Positions 24,300 through 33,765 of a stretch of 64,000 bases of DNA are shown in pieces. The stretch spans positions 496,001 to 560,000 of the forward strand of contig NZ_JACHGJ010000001.1 of assembly GCF_014207565.1 (NCBI RefSeq). The letters run 5' to 3'. Under the pieces are notes generated by a model. It saw only the letters and a list, made by a program, of their open reading frames with translations. It did no database searches and was not told the origin of the DNA. Numbering within the stretch: the stretch's first letter is position 1; the number at the start of each line of letters is the position of its first letter. Made by a program: the position numbers and the translations under genes. Source of the stretch: Spirochaeta isovalerica. GTDB lineage: Bacteria; Spirochaetota; Spirochaetia; DSM-2461.

Positions 24300-25110
24300 T
24301 TTCTCCCGATAATTCCTTTGCCTGTAGAGATTCTAAATAGTTTTCCAGTTTTAAAGCCGCTTCTGACAACCTTTCAAGAGTCTGCGAATCTGCACCGGAA
24401 GAACCACTCTCCATATCGATTATCCGTTCCTGATAGGCTTTGATCGTCTGAAGATAATTTTTTTCTCTGTTTCTGTATTCTTCCAGTTCTTTGAGCGATT
24501 CTTCATGGCTCCACCTTATTAATTGAAGAAGCTCCTCTTCCCGGAATCTAAAGTCTATGAGAGAAATTTTGTAATTAGAGGCTTCGAATTTATAACTCGC
24601 CGGATAATCGCTAACAACTTTTTTGAACATTGCCAGAGCTTCATCGAAATTGCCCGTATTGTAAAGGCATTCACCGATCCAGTAATAAGCATTGGAAACA
24701 AAAGGGGAAAAAGGGCTGGATCTTATAAAGCGATTAAACAAATCAACGGATTTGTCATAGTCTTTTTCCAGAAAGAGCAACCTTCCTTTATAATAGTACC
24801 CTTCACTGTAATTATTATTTCTCGGGTAATTCAGAAGAAAAAACTCAAGACTGTTTTTCGCATCTTCCAATTCGCCTGCAGCCATATAGGATTTTGCGGT
24901 CCAGAACCAGGCATCTCCTGCGTATTGTTCGGATCCCGAATCAATCAGTTCATTAAAGAAATACAAAGCTTCAAGATATTTGCCGTTCCCATAATAGGTT
25001 TTACCTTTCTCAAAAAGGATTCTATCTTCTTCTGAAGGGAAAATAGAAAAAGTGACAATAGTCAGGAAAAACAAAAAAAGTATTTTTTTATGTCCAGCAT
25101 CTACAAACAT
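24280..25110 (-). CDS. Exported TPR protein, YbgF/BamD-like
   Basis: 276 residues: signal peptide at about 1-26 (FLFFLTIVTFSIFPSEE), then five or six TPR units between about 30 and 190 (YYGNGKYLEALYFFNELID, YYKGRLLFLEKDYDKSVDLFNRFI, YWIGECLYNTGNFDEALAMFKKVV) and a coiled-coil C-terminus (about 200-270). The TPRs resemble those of CpoB/YbgF and BamD, but no lipobox is present and no tol-pal genes are adjacent, so neither name is given. GAGGT lies 8 nt before the ATG. It follows rpe by 42 nt. Confidence 0.65.
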   Translation of the reverse strand: MFVDAGHKKILFLFFLTIVTFSIFPSEEDRILFEKGKTYYGNGKYLEALYFFNELIDSGSEQYAGDAWFWTAKSYMAAGELEDAKNSLEFFLLNYPRNNNYSEGYYYKGRLLFLEKDYDKSVDLFNRFIRSSPFSPFVSNAYYWIGECLYNTGNFDEALAMFKKVVSDYPASYKFEASNYKISLIDFRFREEELLQLIRWSHEESLKELEEYRNREKNYLQTIKAYQERIIDMESGSSGADSQTLERLSEAALKLENYLESLQAKELSGENEQAEE

Positions 25111-25152
25111 TTAAGAGACCTCTATTATCTTTTCGGCAACGGCAGTGCTTAA

Positions 25153-25812
25153 CTATATAGTTTCGAGCACCTTTAATTCTTCTGCAGGATCTTCAGAATT
25201 GAAAAAAGCTGATCCTGCGACAAAAACATCTACACCGGCCTTTTTGACGAGTGAAACCGTATTTCTGTTTACTCCTCCATCAACCGAAATCTTGTAATTT
25301 AGATTATGTTCTCTTCTGAAGTGATCGAGTTGTCTTATTTTCTCGACAGTTGAAGGGATAAGCTTCTGACCGCCATATCCGGGATTAACAGACATAATGA
25401 GAATTAAATCGACTTCTGATAACAGTTCAGTTATCAGAGAAACCGGTGTTGACGGAACAATTGAAATCCCGCATAAAACGTTCTCATTTTTAATCGATTG
25501 AACTATTCTATGGGCGTGAACAACAGCTTCTACATGAAAAGTTATAGCATCAGCACCGGCTCTGACCATGGGAACAACAAGATTTTCAGGATTGTTAACC
25601 ATCAGGTGAACATCGAGAAAAAGCTCAGTTTTTTTTCTGATATCATTGACCATTTTTGTACCGAATGTTATTTCGGGGACAAATTGTCCGTCCATAACAT
25701 CCAGATGAAGCCAGATTGCTCCCGCCGTTTCCGCTTTTTTTATTTCCCTATCGATTTTTGTAAAATCGGCAGAGAGAATTGAAGGCGCACATATAGATTT
25801 TTTTCCATTCAT
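25153..25812 (-). CDS. rpe: Ribulose-phosphate 3-epimerase
   Basis: 219 residues, a TIM-barrel enzyme that interconverts ribulose 5-phosphate and xylulose 5-phosphate in the pentose phosphate pathway. Motifs are CAPSILSADF at the start, LHLDVMDGQFVPEITFG (metal/catalytic Asp), DVHLMVNNPE, SVNPGYGGQKLIP and SVDGGVNRNT (second catalytic Asp). It leads the operon that continues into three exported or membrane proteins of unknown function. Confidence 0.95.
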   Translation of the reverse strand: MNGKKSICAPSILSADFTKIDREIKKAETAGAIWLHLDVMDGQFVPEITFGTKMVNDIRKKTELFLDVHLMVNNPENLVVPMVRAGADAITFHVEAVVHAHRIVQSIKNENVLCGISIVPSTPVSLITELLSEVDLILIMSVNPGYGGQKLIPSTVEKIRQLDHFRREHNLNYKISVDGGVNRNTVSLVKKAGVDVFVAGSAFFNSEDPAEELKVLETI

Positions 25813-25891
25813 ATTAATGATTTAAACAGATTTTCACTAAAATATCCAGCATTTCACTTTTACCGTAATATAGCTGCATTAGTCCGTTTTG

Positions 25892-25919
25892 TTGACTAAT
25901 TCCTCTGAACGGGTATAAT
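25892..25919 (+). promoter_or_regulatory. Strong promoter of the TPR-greA operon
   Basis: TTGACT (25892-25897), a 16-nt spacer and a perfect TATAAT (25914-25919) lie about 45 nt before the ATG at 25966. It is one of the best sigma70-type promoters in the window. Confidence 0.7.
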
Positions 25920-25965
25920 AGAAGAGTTACGAAAAATTTCGGACTGAAGGAACGCTATCTGCCTG

Positions 25966-26913
25966 ATGGATAAGACTGAACAGGATGGCAACAGGCTCAC
26001 GGATCTCATAAATAGAGTCTACGTGGCCTATAGAAATGGTGCGATCGAAGAATCTGCTGAACTATTAAACGAAGCTCATTCTATCGATTATGACAACCCT
26101 CTTGTTTTGTCGGCTCTGAAGTGCACAAGGTTCTGGCTTGACCGTTTCGAGAAACTAGAAACTTCCATGGAAGATTTTGAAAAGGGAGAGTTTCTCGTCA
26201 GACAGTGGCTTATTTTTCTGGATAAATTCGGTTGTAACCTGCAGGACTGCTTTGAAGACGGTTTATATAATCTTAAACAGGGCATATTCAGGACAGCGCT
26301 GAAGTATTACTCCAGAATTAGAGAAGGAGATAGGGATCCCGAACCGGAAATCCTTCTCAGGATCGGACGCTGTCATAAAACTCTTGGTGATTATGACAGA
26401 GCCATAGCAGCCCTGGAGAAAGCGCTAAGAAGGGAAAGCAAATCGTCCCAGATCCTGGCTGAACTGGCGGATTGTTACTTTATGGTAGATAAAATCCGCA
26501 ATTCGAAAGTTTTTTTTCGTGAAGCTTTTTTCATCGATCCACAAGCTATCGATGTTGAACTGCTGGAAGCGGACATTATTACCAGGCTTGTCGGGGAGGT
26601 AAAGAAAAAGGGATATACAGGCAGAGAGCTTAACGAATGGCTTCCTGTTTATGCCGTTATCTTTGGTGTATTCAATGTGAAGAGAGAGCTTCGGCCTATT
26701 GAATACGGGAAATTAAAACAGACTATTTTTTCACTTAAAAATGAATTACAGGAGTCTGTCGACAGAAGTCTACTGCTGCCGAGATTAATCAATCACTACT
26801 TCTGGTTAATTGATCACTATCTTTGCATCAATAAAGATTGGGAAACTGTTGAAGAAGTATTGTTAAATATCAAATTGCTTCATGTTGGTATATACGAACA
26901 GTATACCAACTGA
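25966..26913 (+). CDS. TPR-repeat protein upstream of greA-like gene, unknown
   Basis: 315 residues, without signal peptide or membrane helix, so cytoplasmic. TPR-like pairs are clearest at about 105-200 (ILLRIGRCHKTLGDYDRAIAALEKAL, ILAELADCYFMVDKIRNSKVFFREAF). The rest is helical and not recognised. AAGGA lies 14 nt before the ATG, which is long but leaves no better start. It is followed 20 nt later by the long GreA-domain gene, whose own N-terminal half is also helical-repeat, so the two products may work together on RNA polymerase. Confidence 0.7.
   Translation: MDKTEQDGNRLTDLINRVYVAYRNGAIEESAELLNEAHSIDYDNPLVLSALKCTRFWLDRFEKLETSMEDFEKGEFLVRQWLIFLDKFGCNLQDCFEDGLYNLKQGIFRTALKYYSRIREGDRDPEPEILLRIGRCHKTLGDYDRAIAALEKALRRESKSSQILAELADCYFMVDKIRNSKVFFREAFFIDPQAIDVELLEADIITRLVGEVKKKGYTGRELNEWLPVYAVIFGVFNVKRELRPIEYGKLKQTIFSLKNELQESVDRSLLLPRLINHYFWLIDHYLCINKDWETVEEVLLNIKLLHVGIYEQYTN
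26884..26910 (+). other. Hairpin at the end of the TPR gene
   Basis: GTTGGTATA (26884-26892) pairs perfectly with TATACCAAC (26902-26910) over a 9-nt loop, ending at the stop codon. No T tract follows, so it is more likely an intercistronic mRNA stability or processing element than a terminator. Confidence 0.4.
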
Positions 26914-26933
26914 TTTATATACGAGAGGGGAAT

Positions 26934-29627
26934 ATGTCAGAAAACATTATTAATAAAATTGAAAATTTATTAAATGAAGAAAAATGGACCAGAGCCACGC
27001 TAAGCAACTATACCATTGCTAATTTTCAGGATCTCGATGAACTGATTAAAGAAGTTATTACAAACGAATCTGAAAATGAAGTAAAGCAGCTATGTGACGA
27101 GCATCTGGAGCATACAAAAAACAGCATTATAGCTTTGTATATTGCCGGAGTTATCGCTCTGAACAGGCAGTTGGTCGACGATTCGAATCTGCTGATGCTC
27201 ATCAAAATTTTCAGTGATAACCACAAGGTTAACATTGTTGAATACCTGAGCAACAGAATCCTGGAATTCGGGGAGAATAAGTATGCCTTACGCGTTCTCG
27301 CAGATTGTTATGATACGGAAAACCAGCAGGACGAAAAAATAAAAATCTGGGAAAGACTTGTTCGCGTCGATTATGAAGAGGCTGAAATTGTTCGGCAGCT
27401 TGCGGAAATTGAAGAAGAAAACGGTAAGAAAGAAGCTGCCGTATCCCTCTATAAAAAGGCTATTCACCGGTATATAAATAAGAAATTATATAACAATGTC
27501 AGAGAAACATGGAACAAACTGATTGAACTCAGCAGCGAAGATCTCGAGTTCTTTTTTCTCGTTGAAAAGAAAATCGCCAAGACACTCAACAGTGAGAAAT
27601 CCATTGATCTTCTTGAAGAGCTCTACCCTGTCTTTACAGAAAAAGAGGACTGGGATACAGCTATTGTCATTATTAAAAGAATACTTAAATACGACATCAG
27701 AAACGATTGGGCGAGAAAGCAGATAACCAAGTGTTTCAGAAATAAATATGCCGATCATAGCCAGCTTGAAGAATATATCAAGATTTCCAACCTGAACGAT
27801 AGATGGAGAAATGCTGCAGAGGCTATTGCCGATTTTGAAAAACACATTTCTTTTGATGCCGGAAACTTCGTAAGTCACAAATCCTGGGGTGTGGGAATAA
27901 TCAAATCAATCGACGATGATACCATTGTTATTGACTTTGTAAAGAAGAGAGGACACAGCATGTCTCTGAAAATGGCTGTCAGCTCTCTTCAGAGTTTACC
28001 GAAATCTCACATTTGGGTTCTAAAAAGTGTCTGGACCAAAGAGAAGCTTAAAAGCAGAATCAAAAAAGATATTCCCTGGGCTTTAAAAATCATAATCAGA
28101 AGTTTTAATAACTCCGCAGATATGAAAAAGATCAAATCCGAAATTGTTCCCTCAATTCTGACTCCAGGTGAATGGTCTACATGGAGCACCGAAGCCAGAA
28201 AGATTCTCAAAACTGATTCGGCATTCGGTAATATGCCGGATAAAGCAGACCAGTATCTTGTTCGAGATAAACCAATTTCTTTTGAAGAAAAAACCTCCAA
28301 CAAATTCAAAGCTGAAACCGATTTCTTTGATAAGCTTCAGACAATTAATGAATTTCTTGATGATTCTGAACCTGATTCGGATTACTTTCTCGACATGTTC
28401 AACTACTTCACATCTTTCCTTAAAGCCGCAAATGTTAACGAACATGTGCTCTGCAGTTTCCTTTTTGTTCAGAAGCTGATTAAAACATACCCGTTCCTCA
28501 ATCCCGGTATTACATACGGGTTTAAAGATGTGTTCGACGACATTGGTGAAATTGAGGAAGTTGAAAATGTATTCAAAAAGATTGAAAGTGCTGAATTAAG
28601 AAGAGATTTCCTACTTCAGATCAAGAAAAACATTGAGAACTGGCATGAATACTATGTAAGACTTTTTCCCATCAGTCTTTCCAGACAGATTCTGGTTGAT
28701 CTCGATACTAACGGTTATTCCTCTGAAATTAATAAACTGATTTCAGAGATAGTGAATCATTACAGAGAATACAGAGAAGCATTCATCTGGGTCGCTAAAA
28801 ATGCGAAAGAGGATAACTGGTTCTCAAGACTGGATATCCGTTATGAAAAGATTCTCATAAACATGATTCACCTTCTCGATATCACGTTCAGAGATGTAAG
28901 TACGAAAAAATATGCAGCTGCGAACAGGAAAATCAACCGTTCAATCAGTACTTTCCTTTTTAAAGAAAACACTCTGGAAGAGTTTATACTCAACAGCAAT
29001 GAAGACAGTGTAACAAGACTGTATAGTCTTCTTCAGGACGTGAAAGATCTCGATCCTTCGATTAAAATCGATCTCAAGCAGAAAATCATAGAGAAGTTTC
29101 CCGGGATTCAGTTTTACGGCAAGCAGCAAACAGAGTCGGTATCATCTGTTAATCGTGGTATATTCTGTCTCGAAGAAAGCCTTGTGGCGAAGAAAAAAGA
29201 ACTTAAACATATACTTGAGGTTGAAGTACCCAAGAACTCCAAGGAAATTGGTGTTGCGATTGAAATGGGTGACCTTAAAGAGAATGCTGAGTACAAAGCC
29301 GGAAAAGAGAAACAGGAAGCGCTTAATATTGCTGTCGGCCGTTTGAAGGAAGAAATCGAAAAAGCTAAGATTTTCGATTTTAAAAATAGTGATACTTCGA
29401 AAGTTTCTTTCGGTATGAAAGTTGCTCTTGAAAATCTGAAAACAAATGAAAACGAGTCATTTACGATACTGGGCCCCTGGGAATCTGATCCCTCTAATAA
29501 TGTGATATCTTACCTTTCTCCTTTCGGTAATGAGTTGCTCGGTGCTAAAGCAGGTAATGAGTTAAGCTTTGTTATCAATGAAAGGGTGTTTAACTATAAG
29601 GTTCTTTCGATAGAGTCATACAAATAA
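26934..29627 (+). CDS. greA: Long transcription factor with C-terminal GreA/GreB domain
   Basis: 897 residues, against about 158 for ordinary GreA. The N-terminal 300 residues are TPR/HEAT-like helices. At about 311-355 lies a small beta domain (FVSHKSWGVGIIKSIDDDTIVIDF) resembling the RNA-polymerase-binding Tudor-like tail of UvrD/PcrA. A further helical region follows, and from about 745 comes a GreA coiled coil with the catalytic acidic tip (IEMGDLKENAEYKA) and the C-terminal FKBP-like GreA domain (SFTILGPWESD, LLGAKAGNELSF). Gre factors enter the polymerase secondary channel and stimulate cleavage of backtracked RNA. Very long GreA proteins are known in Borrelia (BB0132). GAGAGGGG precedes the ATG. 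Confidence 0.88.
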   Translation: MSENIINKIENLLNEEKWTRATLSNYTIANFQDLDELIKEVITNESENEVKQLCDEHLEHTKNSIIALYIAGVIALNRQLVDDSNLLMLIKIFSDNHKVNIVEYLSNRILEFGENKYALRVLADCYDTENQQDEKIKIWERLVRVDYEEAEIVRQLAEIEEENGKKEAAVSLYKKAIHRYINKKLYNNVRETWNKLIELSSEDLEFFFLVEKKIAKTLNSEKSIDLLEELYPVFTEKEDWDTAIVIIKRILKYDIRNDWARKQITKCFRNKYADHSQLEEYIKISNLNDRWRNAAEAIADFEKHISFDAGNFVSHKSWGVGIIKSIDDDTIVIDFVKKRGHSMSLKMAVSSLQSLPKSHIWVLKSVWTKEKLKSRIKKDIPWALKIIIRSFNNSADMKKIKSEIVPSILTPGEWSTWSTEARKILKTDSAFGNMPDKADQYLVRDKPISFEEKTSNKFKAETDFFDKLQTINEFLDDSEPDSDYFLDMFNYFTSFLKAANVNEHVLCSFLFVQKLIKTYPFLNPGITYGFKDVFDDIGEIEEVENVFKKIESAELRRDFLLQIKKNIENWHEYYVRLFPISLSRQILVDLDTNGYSSEINKLISEIVNHYREYREAFIWVAKNAKEDNWFSRLDIRYEKILINMIHLLDITFRDVSTKKYAAANRKINRSISTFLFKENTLEEFILNSNEDSVTRLYSLLQDVKDLDPSIKIDLKQKIIEKFPGIQFYGKQQTESVSSVNRGIFCLEESLVAKKKELKHILEVEVPKNSKEIGVAIEMGDLKENAEYKAGKEKQEALNIAVGRLKEEIEKAKIFDFKNSDTSKVSFGMKVALENLKTNENESFTILGPWESDPSNNVISYLSPFGNELLGAKAGNELSFVINERVFNYKVLSIESYK

Positions 29628-29663
29628 TCAGATCTGATTCAGTTCATAGATAATTTAATGATT

Positions 29664-29697
29664 AAAAAGGCTACCCTGATCAGGGTAGCCTTTTTTT
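29664..29697. terminator. Bidirectional terminator
   Basis: A perfect 22-bp palindrome (29669-29690) is flanked by an A run on the left and seven T residues on the right. It can end both the greA-like transcript and the oppositely oriented HEAT-repeat gene transcript, which stops at 29718. Confidence 0.92.
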
Positions 29698-29717
29698 AAA
29701 TTGTATTTTTCTTTTGA

Positions 29718-31067
29718 TTATAATGAAGCTGCTTCTTTTCTTAATGTTTGATGTTTACTTTCATCTTCTGCTATGTCCCGGACTCTTCCATATAATGAGA
29801 TAATGTTATTTAAACGAATACCTCTTACGGCATAGATATTGATAATATAATTTTTATGATCCAGCATTTTTTCATAAAACCACCGGAGAGAAGCGTTTTC
29901 TGTTGTAGAAAGTTCCTTGCAGGTATAATTCAGAAGCCATGAAGAATCCTTCTCCCATTCCTCTTCAAAAACAACTTTCATGGCATCCACGGCCTTCCCG
30001 GCATTTTCTTTCAACAGAACCGTTATTGCTGTAGAGCGGAATGCATCACTGTTCTTATTATCCTGATAATAATCTGATAAAAATGATAGTGCCGTATTGT
30101 TTCCAATTACGGCTAGAGCTTCCATTGCAGCTTTTTTCACATTGGCTTCAGGATCTTTTTCCGCTTTATAGATAAGAATATCAACAGCTGAAGTCGACTT
30201 TCTTTCTGATAAAGCTTTTGCAGCCGCAACTCGTATTCTCCAGAATGAATCCCGTAAAGCCTGTATGAGAATATCCTCGATTTCATTTGTATCAAAATAA
30301 GCCAGAGAAGATATGGCATAAGATCTTAAAATACTATCGGAATCATTTAAAAGCTCTTTTAAAACGGGTATAGCCTGCTCGTCTCCAATTTTACCAAGAG
30401 AATCGCAGGCATAACGTCTTGCGACAGAGGAATAACCATCGTCCTGAGCAATATCCATCAGCGTCAGAACTGCCGGTTTATACTTTAATTCTCCCAGCAA
30501 AAGAATTACACTTTCTCTTAATTCGTCTTCATCATCTTCAAAATCCTCATCCTGTATACGTTCGAGAAATTTTTCAGCATTTGTCGTAACGCCGGTTTTT
30601 CCCAGGTTTCTTATGGCGGATGCCGAAATTGTTTTACTCTTATTGTCTGAAAGCTGATAAAGGAATTCTGCGGAAGATTCCAGTTTTAATGTTCCGCAAT
30701 ATGATATGACGGCAGTTAATACTTTTTCATCGACGTCATAATCTTCTGTAGACATCTTCAGAACATTCAGCGCGAAATCCTCAGCGGCATTATCTTCCTG
30801 AGTTTCAAAAAAGCTAATAATCTGAGTTTTTATTTTACTGTTACCGCTCCTGTTCAATATATCGATTAGGACGTCATTATATGTTTCGTCTTTTTCATTC
30901 TGAATTGCAGTTATAATCGCTACGACTTCATCATCAATTCCATACTTGAGAGTTCTTATCCGGTCTTCTCTGACAGATGTTAATTCTTCTTTATCCGGCT
31001 CCCCTTCTTCCTGAGCAAAGGTAGGGAATAATAAAATCAATAAAAAAAATAACAACAATCTTTTCAT
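29718..31067 (-). CDS. Exported HEAT-repeat protein
   Basis: 449 residues with a signal peptide at 1-18 (LLLFFLLILLFPTFAQ). The remainder consists of HEAT/PBS-lyase-type repeats of about 31-35 residues, for example SSVARRYACDSLGKIGDEQAIPVLKELL, SILRSYAISSLAYFD and EANVKKAAMEALAVIGNN (each a two-helix unit). Such repeats are scaffolds for protein binding; no catalytic motif is visible. Its ATG overlaps the murJ stop by 4 nt, which places it at the end of the dut-lptFG-tgt-murJ operon. Expected location is periplasmic. Confidence 0.8.
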   Translation of the reverse strand: MKRLLLFFLLILLFPTFAQEEGEPDKEELTSVREDRIRTLKYGIDDEVVAIITAIQNEKDETYNDVLIDILNRSGNSKIKTQIISFFETQEDNAAEDFALNVLKMSTEDYDVDEKVLTAVISYCGTLKLESSAEFLYQLSDNKSKTISASAIRNLGKTGVTTNAEKFLERIQDEDFEDDEDELRESVILLLGELKYKPAVLTLMDIAQDDGYSSVARRYACDSLGKIGDEQAIPVLKELLNDSDSILRSYAISSLAYFDTNEIEDILIQALRDSFWRIRVAAAKALSERKSTSAVDILIYKAEKDPEANVKKAAMEALAVIGNNTALSFLSDYYQDNKNSDAFRSTAITVLLKENAGKAVDAMKVVFEEEWEKDSSWLLNYTCKELSTTENASLRWFYEKMLDHKNYIINIYAVRGIRLNNIISLYGRVRDIAEDESKHQTLRKEAASL

Positions 31068-32626
31068 TTTGGACCTTTTCTTTTTATTATCGAAATAAAC
31101 TCCACATTAAGTAAATTATACATTACTAATATCAGTCCGAGTGAAACGACTCCCTGTATCAGCAAATAAAGGAAATTAAGCCAGGTACTGCCATTCTCCC
31201 ACCATGAATTGCCAATTATGAAACGACTTCCATATATAAAAATGCCTGCAGGAAGTAAAGAAACTAATGTTTTCAATAGAGTTATGAAAATGAGTTTGCT
31301 ATTCAGGCTATGACCGCTTTTTCCGGAGATTCCACTGAGGAGAATGAACATACCAACCGAAAAAGATATAGTATTGGCCCAGGACAAGCCGGCTGTTGTC
31401 AGTATTGTTTCTTTGAGAAATAAAGATAAAGCGATATCCAAAATAACAGTGACTAAGGCGGCTATGAAAGGCGTTTTATAATCCCGTAATGAATAATAAA
31501 AACGCTGTGTGAAGTTATATACACCGACCATAAACATTCCGGCGCAATAGCCAAGAAGAACCCTGGCGGCATCAAGAGTATTGATACTGGTAAATTTTCC
31601 TCTCTGAAAAGCTACAGCTATAATTTCTTTTCCCAGGAAACCCATTAAAAAAGCTGATGGGATCAACAAAACAGCAAGGGCTTTTATGCCGTATTCAACA
31701 GTATCCTTCATGGCTTTATAATCGCCTGCTCCTGCGAGACGGCTCATTTTGGGAAAGAGAACTGTGGTTATGGAAGCTGAAAAGATTCCCGAAGGAAGCT
31801 GCCAGAAAACAATCGCATTGGTCAATGCTGAGACACTTCCGTCAGAAATAGACGTAGCGATAAGAATGGCGATCTGATGATTAATCGTGAAAATCGATGA
31901 CGTTGCAAGGACAGGACCCCATTGTTTCAATACCCGTAGAAATCTTTCATCCTTGAAATCAAATGACGGAAGTATCTTATATCCCAATTTAAAGAAGGAC
32001 GGCAATTGAAATAGTAACTGAGCGATGCCTCCGACAAGAACTCCGATCGCCATAGCGAATATTCCGTACTTCTGGTGAAACAGAATCAGTGAAGAGATAA
32101 CAGAAACCGAAAAAAGAATAGGAGTTAAGGCTGGTATAAGAAATCTGCTGTGGGAATTCAGGACAGCCATCAGAACAGCGCTTATGCTTATAAGAATAAT
32201 ATAATTAATCAGCCAGACAAATAATTGCTCTGATAAATCGACTTTCCATTGCAACTCGAAAGATGTGAAAATCCTAATTACAACAGGAGCGAAAACTATA
32301 CTGAGAAGTGTCAGCGGAATAAGAACAACTAGCTGAAAGCCAATTATCTTCCTACTGAGACCTACTGCGACTTTACCCTCTTTCTCTTCAACTATAGCTC
32401 GGGACAGCTCGGGGATAAACGCAGAGGACAGAGCCCCCTCTGCCATTAATTTCCTTAGATTATTGGGTATTGCGAAGACTGCATTGAGAACATCCGCAGA
32501 TCCACTGGCTCCGAAAAAAGCGCTGATCAGCGCTGTCCGGACAAAGCCAAGCAGCCTCGAGCTTAAAGTACAGATCATAACTACTATTGCAGAAAGAGTA
32601 GACTCTCGCCTGCTTTTTTCTAACAT
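31064..32626 (-). CDS. murJ: Lipid II flippase MurJ
   Basis: 520 residues with about 14 membrane helices, of the MOP superfamily. The N-terminal SRLLGFVRTALISAFFGASGSADVLNAVFAIPNNLRKLMAEGALSSAFIPE region is the MurJ/MviN hallmark and includes the arginines needed for lipid II transport. It flips undecaprenyl-PP-MurNAc-pentapeptide-GlcNAc across the inner membrane for peptidoglycan synthesis. The ATG shares one base with the tgt stop codon. Confidence 0.94.
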   Translation of the reverse strand: MLEKSRRESTLSAIVVMICTLSSRLLGFVRTALISAFFGASGSADVLNAVFAIPNNLRKLMAEGALSSAFIPELSRAIVEEKEGKVAVGLSRKIIGFQLVVLIPLTLLSIVFAPVVIRIFTSFELQWKVDLSEQLFVWLINYIILISISAVLMAVLNSHSRFLIPALTPILFSVSVISSLILFHQKYGIFAMAIGVLVGGIAQLLFQLPSFFKLGYKILPSFDFKDERFLRVLKQWGPVLATSSIFTINHQIAILIATSISDGSVSALTNAIVFWQLPSGIFSASITTVLFPKMSRLAGAGDYKAMKDTVEYGIKALAVLLIPSAFLMGFLGKEIIAVAFQRGKFTSINTLDAARVLLGYCAGMFMVGVYNFTQRFYYSLRDYKTPFIAALVTVILDIALSLFLKETILTTAGLSWANTISFSVGMFILLSGISGKSGHSLNSKLIFITLLKTLVSLLPAGIFIYGSRFIIGNSWWENGSTWLNFLYLLIQGVVSLGLILVMYNLLNVEFISIIKRKGPK

Positions 32627-33747
32627 CAGATTTTAGCTCCGTAATACGCTTCAGTAAAAGTCTTTTTATACTCGAGAAAACGCCCTTCACTTATGCTTTG
32701 ACGAATTTCCTTCATAAAATTGGCAAGAAAAAAAAGATTATGTTCTGTAGCCAGCATAGGACCCAGCATTTCTCCGGCTTTAAATAAATGTCTGAGATAG
32801 GAACGGGAATATCTTTGACAGGTAGAACACTGACATGTTGGATCAATGGGCTGATCATCGAATTGGAACTGCTGATTTTTCAAAGCAATCAAGCCATCCC
32901 TGGTAAAGACTGTACTATTTCTGGCAATTCTTGTTGGATAAACACAATCAAAGATATCAATTCCATGCTCTACCGATTCCAGAATATAATCGGGAGTGCC
33001 GATACCCATTACATAATGTGGTTTTTCTTCGGGGAGCAGTTCTGCTGTGTAAGCAAGAAATTCATTGAATTCATCTTTGCTTTCTCCGACAGACAGGCCG
33101 CCGATTGCAATCCCGGGAGTGTCCAGTTCAATTATTTCTTCCACACTTCTCTTTCGTAAATCTTTGTAGAAGTTTCCCTGAACTATTGAAAACAATTTTC
33201 CATCATATCCTTCGACCCTGTTCTCCCATCTCTTTTTAGCTCTTCTCGCCCAGGACATTGTTGTCTTGAGGGCTTCTTCAGCTTCTCTTTTACTGATCCC
33301 GGGAGCTGTGCAGACATCGAGAACCATCTGTATATCACTTCTTAGAGTCTCCTGGATTTCAACAACGCTTTCCGGTGTGAAAGTGTGGTAGGAACCGTCA
33401 ATATGAGAAGAAAATCTGACCCCTTCTTCACTTATTTTTCTCCTGGAAGATAGTGAGAATACCTGAAATCCTCCTGAATCAGTGAGATAATTCCGGTCCC
33501 AGGTCGTAAACTTATGGAGACTTCCGGCATTGCGTATAACTTCCATTCCGGGTCTTAAATATAAATGGTATGTATTGCCGAGAATCAGTTCATATCCCAT
33601 ATCCTCAAGGCTTTGATGAAACATGGCTTTGACAGTGCCCGCTGTACCGACAGGCATAAAAGCCGGCGTTTGTACTGTTCCGTGAGGAAGTGTCATCAGA
33701 GCATTTCTCGCCCGGCAGCTCGTATCTTTTTCTTTAATTTCCAACAT
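32626..33747 (-). CDS. tgt: tRNA-guanine(34) transglycosylase
   Basis: 373 residues. It replaces guanine 34 by preQ1 in tRNAs with GUN anticodons on the way to queuosine. Motifs are FMPVGTAGTVKAMFHQSLEDMG, LTDSGGFQVFSLS (catalytic-site Asp), GGLSVGES, IFDCVYPTRIARN (nucleophilic Asp) and the zinc site CQCSTCQRYSRSYLRHL with its downstream His. The partner enzyme gene queA is also in this window, about 27 kb away. The gene sits 18 nt after lptG. Confidence 0.95.
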   Translation of the reverse strand: MLEIKEKDTSCRARNALMTLPHGTVQTPAFMPVGTAGTVKAMFHQSLEDMGYELILGNTYHLYLRPGMEVIRNAGSLHKFTTWDRNYLTDSGGFQVFSLSSRRKISEEGVRFSSHIDGSYHTFTPESVVEIQETLRSDIQMVLDVCTAPGISKREAEEALKTTMSWARRAKKRWENRVEGYDGKLFSIVQGNFYKDLRKRSVEEIIELDTPGIAIGGLSVGESKDEFNEFLAYTAELLPEEKPHYVMGIGTPDYILESVEHGIDIFDCVYPTRIARNSTVFTRDGLIALKNQQFQFDDQPIDPTCQCSTCQRYSRSYLRHLFKAGEMLGPMLATEHNLFFLANFMKEIRQSISEGRFLEYKKTFTEAYYGAKI

Positions 33748-33765
33748 AATTAATTCTCCAGTCTT

